DNA from: Antedon bifida
Lineage: Eukaryota > Echinodermata > Crinoidea > Comatulida > Antedonidae
NCBI GenBank assembly: GCA_963402885.1
Contig: OY727093.1
Location: forward strand, 5,963,501-6,027,500
Direction: 5' to 3'
DNA length: 64,000 nt
Every line of letters begins with the position of its first letter. Position 1 is the stretch's first letter. A model generated the notes under the pieces. It searched no databases. It was not told the DNA's origin and saw nothing but the letters and a program-made list of their open reading frames with translations. The translations under genes and the position numbers were made by a program. Below are positions 48,327 through 59,840 of this stretch, one piece after another.

Positions 48327-49391
48327 TTATCTGACTAGATTCTGAACCCAACTGTTGAATTTAGCAGGGTACCCTAACCACTTAACGAAATATTCTGTCT
48401 TTCCATCACGCTTTCGCCTTTTAATTACTTTTTCGACGCGATATACATCTTTATCAGATTTTGAAACTTTTTGTAATTCTTTTTCGTAGAAATTTCCTTC
48501 GATTATATCATTGTTCCAGTCCTTTACTTGATACGTTGGCATTGATGTTCCTTTACGTTTAAATACAGTGAATATCTCTTCTGTCCAGTTTGCTAAATAA
48601 CCTTTTTCAAAAATCATCTTATATCTACTGATACGCACTTGATCACCGACTTTAAACTTAAAACGTTTTACCGGATGCTTTCTTTCACCATACAATTTCT
48701 GCCACACTTCGTGCTCGTTGTCGCTTGTAACGAGAATCGGTGCAGTTCCTATAGATCTATGTTTTGAATTATTGTAACTGGAAACTAATTTAGGAAGTGC
48801 GTCGATATATTTTTTATTACCGTTTGCTGTAAACAATTTCCACATTCTCGTTTTTAAAGTTCTATTGAATCGCTCAACTATGCTTGCCTTCGTTTCGTTG
48901 TTTGTCGTAAAGAAATGTATATCTTTAGATTTCAGATACGTTTGTACTTTTTTATTTATAAATTCTGTACCTTTATCTGTATGAATTTTAATCGGTTTTC
49001 TTTTACCTGATAACATTTTTTTCATAGCTTTTAATACGGTATCTGAAGACTTGTTCTTTATCGGTATAACCCACGCATATTTAGATAAGACATCTATGCA
49101 TGTTATAAGAAATGTATTTTGCTTATTGTAACGTTTTAATGAAGTCAAGTCAACCAAATCCATTTCCCATTGTTCATCGATAGCGTTTACTTGTACACGG
49201 TTCCTCTTGAATTTTCGTTGAATTGGTTTATGTAATGTATATGTATCTTGATTGCTCAGCCATTCCTGAACTTGTTTCTTGGTAATATTTAAATCGTCTT
49301 TTACATTTTGATGAAGTCGGTCCACACCACCAAAACTACCGGGGTGTTTAGGATCGTAATATACTTTTCTTAAGTACTCATCCATACTCAT
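48327..49391 (-). CDS. Polinton integrase (right TIR copy)
   Basis: Identical in translation to the integrase at 41444-42508, with the same catalytic D78, D139, E173 and C-terminal chromodomain. Both copies appear functional, so the element carries integrase in double dose. The start is taken at the corresponding ATG (49391). Confidence 0.95.
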   Translation of the reverse strand: MSMDEYLRKVYYDPKHPGSFGGVDRLHQNVKDDLNITKKQVQEWLSNQDTYTLHKPIQRKFKRNRVQVNAIDEQWEMDLVDLTSLKRYNKQNTFLITCIDVLSKYAWVIPIKNKSSDTVLKAMKKMLSGKRKPIKIHTDKGTEFINKKVQTYLKSKDIHFFTTNNETKASIVERFNRTLKTRMWKLFTANGNKKYIDALPKLVSSYNNSKHRSIGTAPILVTSDNEHEVWQKLYGERKHPVKRFKFKVGDQVRISRYKMIFEKGYLANWTEEIFTVFKRKGTSMPTYQVKDWNNDIIEGNFYEKELQKVSKSDKDVYRVEKVIKRRKRDGKTEYFVKWLGYPAKFNSWVQNLVR

Positions 49392-49926
49392 TACCCTCAA
49401 TCATCCAAATGAAAAATTATAAAAATAATTCAAATACTTAAATAACACGCAAAGATCAAATTTCATTTTCGTTGTTGTTGTTAAAAAACAAAATTTATTT
49501 CAATACACATTCTATTGCAAAACACGCAATACACTTTAAAAAACATAAAATTCAAAATACATAATAACAATTAAATAGAGAAAAAAAATAGTTTTATATA
49601 TACACTAACATATTATTTAGACAGAAAGAACAAAATACATTAACTCAAAAAACATTTAAATTTATTTTAAAATAACTTTTAAATAGAAATGAAGAAATAA
49701 CAAATTAATTCAAATGATAATTTAAATTATTTTTTTTTTTTTTTTTTTTTTAATTACTTTTACAAATACACTAGCATGTTATTTAGTACTGAAAAAACCA
49801 CACCAAAAAAAAATAACACGCAGGTTAAAATGTTTAAATGCACATTCAAAGTGGGTACTCCCATTTCCAAAATTGTTCAATTCAAGATCATCAATCCGTT
49901 CCGTTTTCTAAAAGATTACAATGTAA
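49392..49926. other. noncoding gap between integrase and PC4-like gene (right TIR)
   Basis: Mirror of 40912-41443. It contains the 22-T run near 49730-49751 and the mirrored polyadenylation signal. Small open frames here are reverse-strand shadows of the TIR genes. Confidence 0.6.
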
Positions 49927-50454
49927 TTACGGGAACTGTTCTAACCAATCGTAATTGTCATTCTTGTAGCTTTTTTTGGTCATTTGTGTTTCTGGCATTC
50001 CATTGTCATTCATGTCTACACCGGTTCCACAATCGTCAAATCCATCCAATTCTAAAAACATTTCATCGACCATGTCCTTTTGCTCCATTAGATCTCTCCA
50101 CTGCATCAATGTTAAATTAATACCTTTCTTCCCAGGTTTAAATTTACCATCTGGTTCTGATTGATAGTATTCTCGGATACATACGTACATATCATCACCC
50201 CAACGTTGAGCAACGACGTGCCTCGTTTCACTAAGTTTAATACGTTTAGTAGCTGTAACTGTAATTCGACTATCATTCTTAAAAAAGTGATTCTTTACCA
50301 CCGGTCGACAATCTTGTTGAAAAGAAGCGCTTGTATTTGGTTCATCTTCTACTCTCTGTCTCTTGCTAGACCTCATAACTCGCTGCATAGTAGCCTTAGC
50401 CTTATCAGCTAATTTAGAATCGGTGTAATCAGCTGTTGGTTTGTAGAAGTTCAT
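49927..50454 (-). CDS. PC4/Sub1-like ssDNA-binding protein (right TIR copy)
   Basis: Identical in translation to the copy at 40384-40911, with the same PC4 core (CIREYY and KPGKKGINLTL). It is preceded on its strand by the mirrored TATAAATA (50556-50563). Both copies seem intact. Confidence 0.85.
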   Translation of the reverse strand: MNFYKPTADYTDSKLADKAKATMQRVMRSSKRQRVEDEPNTSASFQQDCRPVVKNHFFKNDSRITVTATKRIKLSETRHVVAQRWGDDMYVCIREYYQSEPDGKFKPGKKGINLTLMQWRDLMEQKDMVDEMFLELDGFDDCGTGVDMNDNGMPETQMTKKSYKNDNYDWLEQFP

Positions 50455-51214
50455 GCTGATGAAAACTGTACTAAATTCTCTTAATCAAGAATGTAGAAGT
50501 GAGTTTAGTGCGTTGTAAAACTGGTACTGATGAGTTCACTATAAACTTACCCATATATTTATACACATTAAAATAATTTATGCATGATGTCAGTAGCGTC
50601 CCTCTTTACCCCTCTTTTTGTTTTATTTTAAAAGGAAACAAAGAAATCTTTTCGTAAACGTAACCAATTTAAATGAAAATAAAACTAAACATTGGAAAAC
50701 AAAAATCATCAAAAAAATAGTGAAAGTAACATCATGACGTCACACATTAAACTTTAGTATGTCAAACACCCTGTGTTTCTCCCCTTTGTTATCAAATCCG
50801 GAAGATGGTTAATTACCTGTCGGTATAGTTCAATCAAGACATACTTATTAAATAACTTCATTCATTGTTATCTTTTTGTTTTAGTCATTGTTATAATATC
50901 CGGATCAAATAACTTATGTCTTTGGATTATGTCGGCATACAACAAGCAAATACCTCAATTAACTAGTTTTAATTAACCAGGTGCATCTTTATTGTACCCT
51001 TTTTAAAATTACCGCCAACAATCCTTTACATCCTTACCCAATGTTAACCATTGTATTATTATATCCCAAACATAACACCTATTGACTTCAACCATTGTAA
51101 ACCAATTGTTCACAAGCAACTAATTCATCAAATGATATACTCTATTGTCTTATACCATCCCCATTGTTAACCATTGTTATAATCACGACTGACTATACCG
51201 TATACCCCTCTACT

Positions 51215-51220
51215 TATTTT
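51215..51220. repeat. right target-site duplication (TATTTT)
   Basis: Second copy of the 6-bp duplication flanking the Polinton. Confidence 0.95.
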
Positions 51221-51255
51221 GCCACATATGGCGTTTCATACGTATAATACGTTTT
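51215..51255 (-). repeat. dispersed repeat split by the Polinton (copy A)
   Basis: Joining this segment to about 39588-39623 on the minus strand recreates the core of a repeat also present at 52369-52520 and 59697-59840, including ACGTATGAAACGCCATATGT and TTATCTTCTTACTAA. The Polinton therefore inserted into a pre-existing copy. Confidence 0.8.
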
Positions 51256-52060
51256 CGTTGAGGTCCTGAAACAAATTTATCAGATGATTCCGCCTATTTC
51301 TACGGAAGACGGCTCCGCTCAATTCCTTACAGGATTTTTCACATAGGCCTACAGTTTGGTAAAACGGAGCAGACTTTTGATATGATTCGTAAAACACAAC
51401 CGATCAGGCTAAAGCTACAATCACACTTGTTCACCCAACAAAAGACGGCACCGTTCAATTATTTATATGATTTTCCATTATTTAATTACACGGCACCGTC
51501 TTCCGTTTGTGAGTGTGAATGTAGTTTCGGCAGTCCGCGATAATATCGGAAACACGCCACCGTTTCGTTTATTTCGTGCGTTCGAGTTCGATCTACATAC
51601 AACTACCGGTGTTGACCACTATCTTAATTGTATAATCGATATATTCTGGCTACACATACAATGTTAAAGACGATGTTACGATATTCAAAACCAAAATTGT
51701 AACCGAAATATTAATATCAGCGATCATTGTGACGTGTTAAAAATGTTATGTACAGTATTCGGTTTTAGGAGGCCAAGGCGGTTTGTATATGAACATTCTG
51801 CAGTTAGGTCCATTTGTGTGACCTAAAAAAGGGTTTCCTTTTGTGGTAATAAAATTGTTTTGTTGTATTTCTGGTCTGTTTAATCCGTACACATTGTGGT
51901 TTCTTTCTTTAGTGTAACGTAAGAAAAAAAGTCAGGAAATAAGAGGCTTTAGAAAATGCATGGACCCATCTTGATCTTTATTATTTTAATTTATTGAACG
52001 TCGGTATAAGTTCATAATCTTGTATGGTTTACCGTATCCGTTAGGTTATAACATGGGTCG
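51256..52060. other. Meox intron sequence, no gene recognised
   Basis: It contains a GACGG(C/A)(T/A)CCG motif in both orientations (about 51313 and 51446, and reversed near 51492), suggesting an old palindromic element. No coding exon is recognised. Confidence 0.35.
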
Positions 52061-52190
52061 TATTCAAGCATTCACACTTGTTGGAAGGGAAACACCCTTA
52101 AAATTTAAAAATCTCCTATCTAATAGAATTTACTATCTCACCAAGTGTGCTTTGTGAGTATATGGCCGTTACACCACTCCATCATATAGA
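52061..52190. repeat. fragment related to the MITE at 13901
   Basis: It shares GAAGGGAAACACCCTTAAAA and a flanking CGTATTCA... / ...TATGGCCGTT arrangement with the 13901-14068 MITE, but its ends are not intact. Confidence 0.4.
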
Positions 52191-52368
52191 TTAAGTATTG
52201 TTCGATCTGTAAGATTATCTTGTTTTTACTATTTCATTTTACTTGTATGATTCGCTTCTTATTTAAGACTTAAATGTTATTTATTTATTTGACTTTTGTT
52301 TTTATATTGCCTTGTACGTGTGCCGCTGATACAAAAGCGTTTGTTCAATAAACTTAAAGTTTATCTTT

Positions 52369-52520
52369 CCCCAAGTCTGTAGTTATTTCGAGGCTTTTCG
52401 ATGTTTGTCTGAAATATGCAGTTTCAGGCTTAAGTAGCATACGTATGGAACGCCATATGTGCTAAAATATTTATCTTTTTACTAATATTAAATAAGTCAA
52501 AACTCCGTCTGGGACCCAGG
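52369..52520 (+). repeat. dispersed repeat, copy B
   Basis: It matches 59697-59840 from CCCCAAGTCTGTA through CATACGTATGGAACGCCATA and TTATCTTTTTACTAA to AAAACTCCGTCTGGGACCCA. The element class is unknown; the oriented 3' motif could be a retroelement tail. Confidence 0.8.
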
Positions 52521-55500
52521 AGGTATACCTCCATGATCACACATACGGCAAAGGATCAACACTTGAACTTAAACATTAATAAATATAACATGTTCCTCTA
52601 CCACTAAGTTAAGGAGAATCCTATACTATTGATTGGCTTAATTAAAAATACAACATGTTTAAGGGAAATATCTCGATCTATGTGATTTAATACGTCACTG
52701 ATCCACTAGGCATGGATAATGTACTATGTAATGATTGATAGACTTATTCACAATTAATATACGTGGCGAGGAAAGGTGCTACCACTCCAACTACCTATAC
52801 CATACACCTTTCAAATCACATTTATTATGAGGAAATGCAGTAAATGTGTGCAGATATGTGCTGTGCTTTGTTGTGACTTTATTTCTTATCTCAAAGGACA
52901 TGTCGGCCACAAATTTACACTAATTAAGTTTTAACGAGCGACTTCAATTATTGAGAGGCAGGTTATTATTTTTCATAGATGAATAGTTATGAAATGTTAA
53001 GCGGCTACGTAGCGTTTGTGTGAGATTCTTCATTCTGCACTATTAGTCCCTAAACGTTCAAATAGCTTATCGTTGAACCAACATCCGTATAAAATTCCCC
53101 CGACGTCTTCTGGTAGTTAATCAAATAGTATGCATTGCTCGCCACAATAATATATCACAATTTCGACGGAGAGAGGATATTTTGGCAACCGGAATCTGCC
53201 CCGGTACTTTAATGATCTTAACCCATCAGTCGTCAATCATTTTGCAAAACAAAGGCATCCTAAAAGGTATCTCCCGAGAGTAGACTATCCCTAATCATTT
53301 TGATACCTAGTATATAATTTGACTATACACGGGACTATACACGACAATTTATTTAATAATACACCTGGTCTAGGCTGAGAGTTCGTAATTAAAAACGTAT
53401 CCAATAAACGTAGTAAATGCGTCCCACTATGTATAATTTACATTCTCTCTCAAACTACGACGATGAGAAATAATGACAGTAATTGGTATATCTTCTGTTA
53501 ATGTTTTGTTTATAATTGTTATGACTCTATATAGGGTGTATGCAAGTAAGCCTAACATCCATTTTATTCAAGAAGTTTATCATTTTTATTGAAAAAATAC
53601 ATTTGTAGGATTTTAAGAACCAGCAGAAATCTAAATATCGTTTAACATTCATTTAAAAAAGCTACTTTGTGATGCATTATAAGATAATATTGACCTCCCA
53701 ACCTGGCACTTACCTCCTAGTCAAAAGATGCGCTCGTATGACATGCGGTCAGAGCTATTACAGCATTATAAACTTTGAAATATGACGGGATTTATTGTTT
53801 ATAACGGGCCTAGCTGTACAACATTCTAGCGGTGCGACCCACCACAACGAGCGGAATGCACTAGAGGTTCAACTTCGATACGGTAACTAGCGTGCGACAT
53901 TCTGGGTACCATACAGGACGACTAGAATAAATCACCTATAAACGTAGGCCTACTGTCCACCCCCAATTTCTTGGTAGAAAACTCCCCGTACAAGCTAATA
54001 TATTTTATGTAATTTGTTTTTTAATCGGCAATAAATAATATTTTTTCAAGATAACCACTTAATTGTTCTCCAAGGCCTATATGTTCTTATTTCTTAGCCG
54101 ATTTCAGCTCGGCATGTTTTGTTTACTTCTTGTTATATTACTTTCAAGTACAATCTTAGAGGAAGTGCGCACTTTTAGTGATGTACGCACTTTTCAGTAT
54201 TTTACAAATTCTACAATTTACTTTAGCCTCAAGTCGTTATACCCAACTATTTCGGCTTAGATGATAACAAAAAAATGTATTTTTAGTTACCTATAATTGC
54301 ACGCGTAAATAAGATTTAAAATGCCCTATAGTTACTTTATCGTACAGTATAGTATAATTATTAACTTTCTATACAAAACTTAGACATTTTGGCGCAATTT
54401 TTACCGCAGTCAACCAAACGTCAATCATCAGCTCTCAACAATGGACATGTTTGAAATTAATTACAATTATCCATTTACACGGACTATAAATTATTTATAA
54501 TAAAGTTGTCTAGTGTATTGTCAAAACGCAACGGATCACATCCTTTTATAGTTTAAATCTGGTTAATATTTAAAAGATATCAATAAACAATGAATACTGA
54601 TAAACTCGCTTGAGATATAGATAAAACAAAAAATTATTATTCACCGCATGCTAATGTTATACATAATTAGGTGAAGGAACGGTTATTTCCCATAGAATGA
54701 TTTTCATTCATATCCATACGTTAAACTCCAAAAATTACGATAAAATTTATTTAAGACGAAACAATAGTTCACATAAAAACAGACAAAGAAAAAGTACAAT
54801 ATTAAAAACTTATTAGAATGGATAAAATATATAAATATTGCAATAGGAAAGGAAAAGCTTCAAATAAAACTTGATACTTGATAGCTTGACCCTTTATTCC
54901 TGGGAAAAAGGGTCCTCAGTCTTCTTTTAAAAGATGCCACATACGTAATCATTTTTAGAAAAGGAGTAAACTCCAAAATATGAAGAAAAGACTCCTCCAT
55001 TTCGTCATCATTTATTAGAACATTGTCGAAAATAAAGAAAATCCATAATAATAATAACACAATTTGGCTTACTAATAATAGATATAACTTGGAAAGAAAA
55101 CACAGATTAAAGACTGACTACCAATCATATTCTTACTAGGGTTGTTGGTTATAAAATAAATAATGTATTTTTTCAAAACCGCTGTTTAATAATCAGTTAT
55201 TTCCTTTTGTTTTATAATTTTTGTTTTGTTTTATGTTGATCTTTCACTTCTCGATTCTCATTATATTGTAGGCTATACTTCCTTAAAAACCAGATAAATT
55301 TCTATTCATTGATACCATATATTATTAATAACTTGCAATATTGATATCAAACTAAATGGATAAACCAAATGTTATATTCATCTAGAAAGCATAGATCTAT
55401 AGCCTGGGAACTGTACTGGAAATGTCATTCTTGATGTAACTTTATATTGATGTTAAATGTGAGCGGCCATTGATTTGAAGTGTTTCCAAGGGTAGGGGTG

Positions 55501-58415
55501 TCAACTTTGACATGGGTCTTGTCTTTTAAAGTAAAGACATGACCTAATGAGGTCTTAATGTTGAAAGCTGAGTGGCAGATTATTTATTTTAACTGAAAAG
55601 TTGAAAATTTATTTGAAATAGAATACTAACAGCGGATCAATAGTTGCAAATGGTGACGTCATCGTCCTGTCCTGATTGTTCTCTGACCTGGCGAGTGTCC
55701 AAGCACCTGTATAACAGATGTAGTGATGGATTGATGGTACTTTGCGGCATTAAACCTCAAGCTTTCAATTTCGGCGTATTTTTAGCGTTACTCATACTAC
55801 CCGTACATCAGTCATATTGAAAACGTGCGCTGTTATCATGTCACTAAAGAATGCCGGATTACTATAAAGAAAGAAGTTCATGTACATAAAACTATTCCGA
55901 GCATATACAAACTAAAGTTTTTAAATAAACGAAATTTCTATTTTAATCATGATCATCGTCGTAGGCCCTATGCATGACCATTCTGCCGGATTAGTTTCAA
56001 CACAGATCGATTAAAAAAAATCCATTATTTTTTATTTAAAAAAAACCTAGGTCAGATAAGATAACCAAGTAAATTTGAATAGACTAGGTACCATTGAAAA
56101 ACAATTTGTCATAGGTTTAGTTTTCATTCTCATTTATTATATTTCCAGTTTAGTTAAGCTAATTTCTTTATTCTTAATGATTAGCCATGTTCTTATTTCG
56201 TATTTGTCAAATGTTGATATTATCGTAAACTAAAGGTTTAAGATTGATAAACTGTCATCATCATTAGCCGGAATAAATCCGTTATTAGGCCTAATCACCA
56301 TAGTTTTAGTTTTTGATAAAATATAACCCTAAGATCAAGAACCTAGACGTGGGAAGAACATGTCTCGGAGCTTAGAATTGACACAGTGTCCTTTTTTTCT
56401 CTCCCAAAGGGAAAATATTTAAGATTTTCTGGTATCCATCTTCGCATTTCATCATAACGATACGATCTCAAATATTTCTCATCATTTCTCCAAAAAAATT
56501 GAAGTAAAGTACTTGCGTCACAGATGTTGCCGAACTTAATACTGTTTAATCCGTTTAATCCGTCTAATCCATCTTCATATATCCAACCATGGCGGAAATC
56601 CCTAGCTCTTACCTTTTATTTATTTCTGTAAAGACTTGTATCCGTACATATTAAAATCTCATTAGGGTTTCGCAGCAATTAAAATATCGTTATTATACTT
56701 TATAGTTACTCCTATTTACACGACGGATTTAAGTGGATTTGTTTGGCGATATGATCTCTGCGTGCATCAATTTAATTCATATGGCCTAAAACATGTTAAT
56801 ATCGATAATTAACAGAAATCAAATTGGGTTTCGGGATTATTTGTATAGGGATCAACTAGTACTTATTTATCATGTCAGAAATGTGAATTATTGCCTTCTA
56901 AAGTTCAATATTAATTGATGATGGCCTCTTCAGGAGGAGCGGACCTTTTTTTTTTTTAAATAAGCGGTTTATTTGGTGCAATGCGGCAGAAACAGGCCCA
57001 TAGAAACGGAATCAGCAACACGAAGTTGACAGTTTAATAAACCCAAAAATATATAAAATATTATCAAAAAAAACTACAAGCTGAGATATTACATAATAAA
57101 ATCACAGTATTGTCTCCTTACAATTTTACATGTTTTGCCAGAAGAATAGAACAAAATACAAACATTTCTCGGGCTGACTGATCCGAACAAATGTGGCATT
57201 CATTCTTAAATGTCTGGAAAAAATACCTATTCTATATAGACATGGCATTTAGAATTTACAGAATACTTAATTCGTTTTCAATTAGAATACAAATGTTGAC
57301 AATTTACTCCGTAAGTAGTTATAATTCGATTAACCTAAAATGTATTTTAGTTCAAGTTCATAACAATTGTGTATCAATTAGCATGCAGTTATAATCGTCT
57401 AAAATGTTTATCTTAACAATTGTTGCTTGATTATGTTTTACTTTGATGCTGCAATGTATATGTGACATGCGGATAAGTTTCGACATAGTTAAAAAAACTT
57501 AAACAGAGCATTAATGAATTCTATATATAAAACCTAAAACAGATCATTTCATCTATCTATATTAAGTACGGAAATTTTATATCAATCTAATGACATTTTA
57601 AAGAGGCGTCTAATACAGTACAGTACAGTTTTGTTCCTCCCACTGATGCCAGTCGCATCCTAGAGGCAGTCATCTCTAGCATCCAAATATATGCTTGGTC
57701 CGACTGTTGAAGGGCTTCCTTGACTGGGTTAGCTTCTTAGATTGACTAGGATCGCACTGAAGGAGATTGCTCTGTCTACACTATCAAAGTTTATGTGAGA
57801 ACTTAGTGTACCAATACATCTTCCTTCCATTGTTTAAAAAAGCTTTGTTAATAAATAAATAAAATGTTTGTTTCTTAAAATAATTGGTTTGTTTTATTAT
57901 CAAAATTATAGATAGTAAACACCTTTTCACTTTATTTTATAATAACACGGTAAATCTTGAAATTTCCGAAAAGTTGCGGTGGTTAACCAACGGTTGAAAC
58001 AGGCATGTAATAAGAACATGATGAGCTTGGCAAAAATGTGATGATTATGACCCAAAAGTTTTTTTGCACAAAATATAAAAGGTCTATTAATTTAATATAA
58101 AGTTATAAAGGTCAATGGAACAGGAAATGGTGTCAATGTTAGTGACGAAATTGACGAAATGTTTTGCCCTTGAGAGTTATCGCACTGAGAGTTCATGGAG
58201 TATTAATACGATTGCTTCCTTCAATTGCAAGATCTTTGCTACTTTTATTACTGATTAAAGTATTGGAATCTAAATTTGATACCTATAATTGATTTAGAGG
58301 CATGCCGTGCAGTAGTTAACTATGCATTTATTAGTTCGTAGTTTTTATGTATATCAAAAACTTTCAAATTACTCCTGTACTGTTCAATTCGTTCTATAGA
58401 GGTACATTAAGGGTT
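52521..58415. other. Meox intron sequence, no gene recognised
   Basis: AT-rich, with occasional TAGGCCTA (53946, 56287). 57610-57870 is less AT-rich and ends near AATAAATAAATAAAA, like the 3' end of a transcript or retro-copied RNA, but I cannot identify it. No supported exon. Confidence 0.4.
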
Positions 58416-58640
58416 TAATAATAATAATAATAATAATAATAATATTAATAATTAATAATAATTTTTTTGGAAGCTATACTTTTGAAACAGTGGCACACAT
58501 CTTGACTGAAGGTGCAGAGTAAGTAAAATAAAACAGAAAATTTAACAATAGGCCTAGTAAACTAAATTATGTACAAAATAACATTAACAAAAGTAATACA
58601 GGATTTAAAAAAAATTAATTTCCTTCTCTTTTTCCATGCC
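58416..58640 (+). repeat. dispersed AAT-tailed repeat (copy 3)
   Basis: (AAT)n at 58418-58460 is followed by GGAAGCTATACTTTTGAAAC and CAGTGGCACACATCTTGACT. Further on, AATTATGTACAAAATAAC and AAAAGTAATACAGGATTTAA match the reversed copy at 32060-32320. Confidence 0.7.
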
Positions 58641-59696
58641 CATTGGTGAAACCTTTACAAAATCTATCGAAATGTAACTTCAATTGGTAGGAAGATCATG
58701 TACAGGTGAACCAAGAACATACATTCATTTTTGGTCTATACAGTTACTGTATGTGCTTTAGTCATTTAATTTGCGTTTAAGCACTCGATTCTCTGCCCGA
58801 TTCTCTGCCCGATTCTCATTATGTCTAGAAACAGCACCTGAAGTTTCTTGTTTTTGCTGACTACAACCTCTCTCCCACATTTGTTACTGTTACTCCTGAC
58901 AGTATACATTGCATTGAATCTCGGGTATATCTGAAATTGTCTGTAGATTTCAGTTTTCTAGTCAAAAGAACCAGAACAATAATGTTCTTTTTTGTTTGTT
59001 TACATGGCATGCTATTATTTTCTAATGGTTGTTTAGTGCCAATGTATTCCGTTGGTCGGGAAGGAAGTAAAATTGTGATTTGCTTTGTTAGTTAAATTGT
59101 AATACTGTACTTTTCACTCCGAATATATTAAAAGAAATAACATTGTGAAACATCAGGTCGTACGTTAACTTTAAAGAATGGTTTATGTTTTGTGAACTTC
59201 TGACTTTCAATCCTATGGGAATTTCAATGCCATTGATTTTTTCTTTCCTGGTACTGATTCCGTTTTCGGTGCTCCCGAACAATTGTTAAAAAGCTTTCTG
59301 CAAAAGCATTGTATTCTGCCACTTGTGGTTTTTATTGAAGAAATAAAATATAAGTGTATGGTTTAAGTTCACGTGCTTATCGGATAATTATTGTTATTTA
59401 AGTGTATCAAGAACAAATAAACTAAAGGTGGAAGGATTACTAATAGTTAAAATAACAAAATATAAAACAATCAAAACACCGTGATCTACATTGTGATACA
59501 TAGTGGGCGTGTAGTTCTTTTTCAAAAAATGAACCACTCTTTTGTTCCCATGCTCAGCTGTTCTATCCTTTTTTACCCATTTCAGATTCTTCATTTTTTT
59601 ACATTGCCCTACATACAATACATCCTAATATCTTCACTCTCGTAACTTCCATATTATCTCAATTTCAGCCCGATTGTTGTTCTTTTTATAGACTTG

Positions 59697-59840
59697 CCCC
59701 AAGTCTGTATTCATTGTCTTTTTCTTAATTTATTTATTTCGATTTTTGTCTGAACTCAAGTAGTATACGTATGAAACGCCATATGTGCAAAAATATTATC
59801 TTTTTACTAAAATTAAGACAAAACTCCGTCTGGAACCCAG
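59697..59840 (+). repeat. dispersed repeat, copy C
   Basis: Same order of motifs as copy B with small gaps: CCCCAAGTCTGTA, GTATACGTATGAAACGCCAT, TTATCTTTTTACTAA, AAAACTCCGTCTGGAACCCA. Confidence 0.8.

Larger units (their letters stand above)
39624..51214. mobile_element. Polinton/Maverick element, 11.6 kb, lacks PolB
   Basis: A virus-like self-integrating DNA element. The evidence is 3.5-kb terminal inverted repeats starting AGTAGAGGGGTATACGG, a 6-bp target duplication, and the diagnostic gene set: RVE-type integrase with chromodomain, FtsK/HerA-type packaging ATPase, adenain-like protease, double-jelly-roll major capsid protein and a penton-like minor capsid protein. There are two convergent gene blocks in the single-copy centre (43125-47710), + strand from the left and - strand from the right, meeting at about 45.55-45.73 kb. 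Canonical Polintons are about 15-20 kb with a >1000-residue protein-primed DNA polymerase B. No open frame of that size or kind is present, so this copy cannot replicate autonomously in the usual way. All genes except the second minor-capsid copy look intact. Confidence 0.96.
47711..51214 (-). repeat. right terminal inverted repeat (3504 bp)
   Basis: Reverse complement of 39624-43124. It ends CCGTATACCCCTCTACT at 51214. Spot comparisons of noncoding parts and all coding parts show no difference other than the homopolymer (22 T versus 19 A). Confidence 0.97.
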
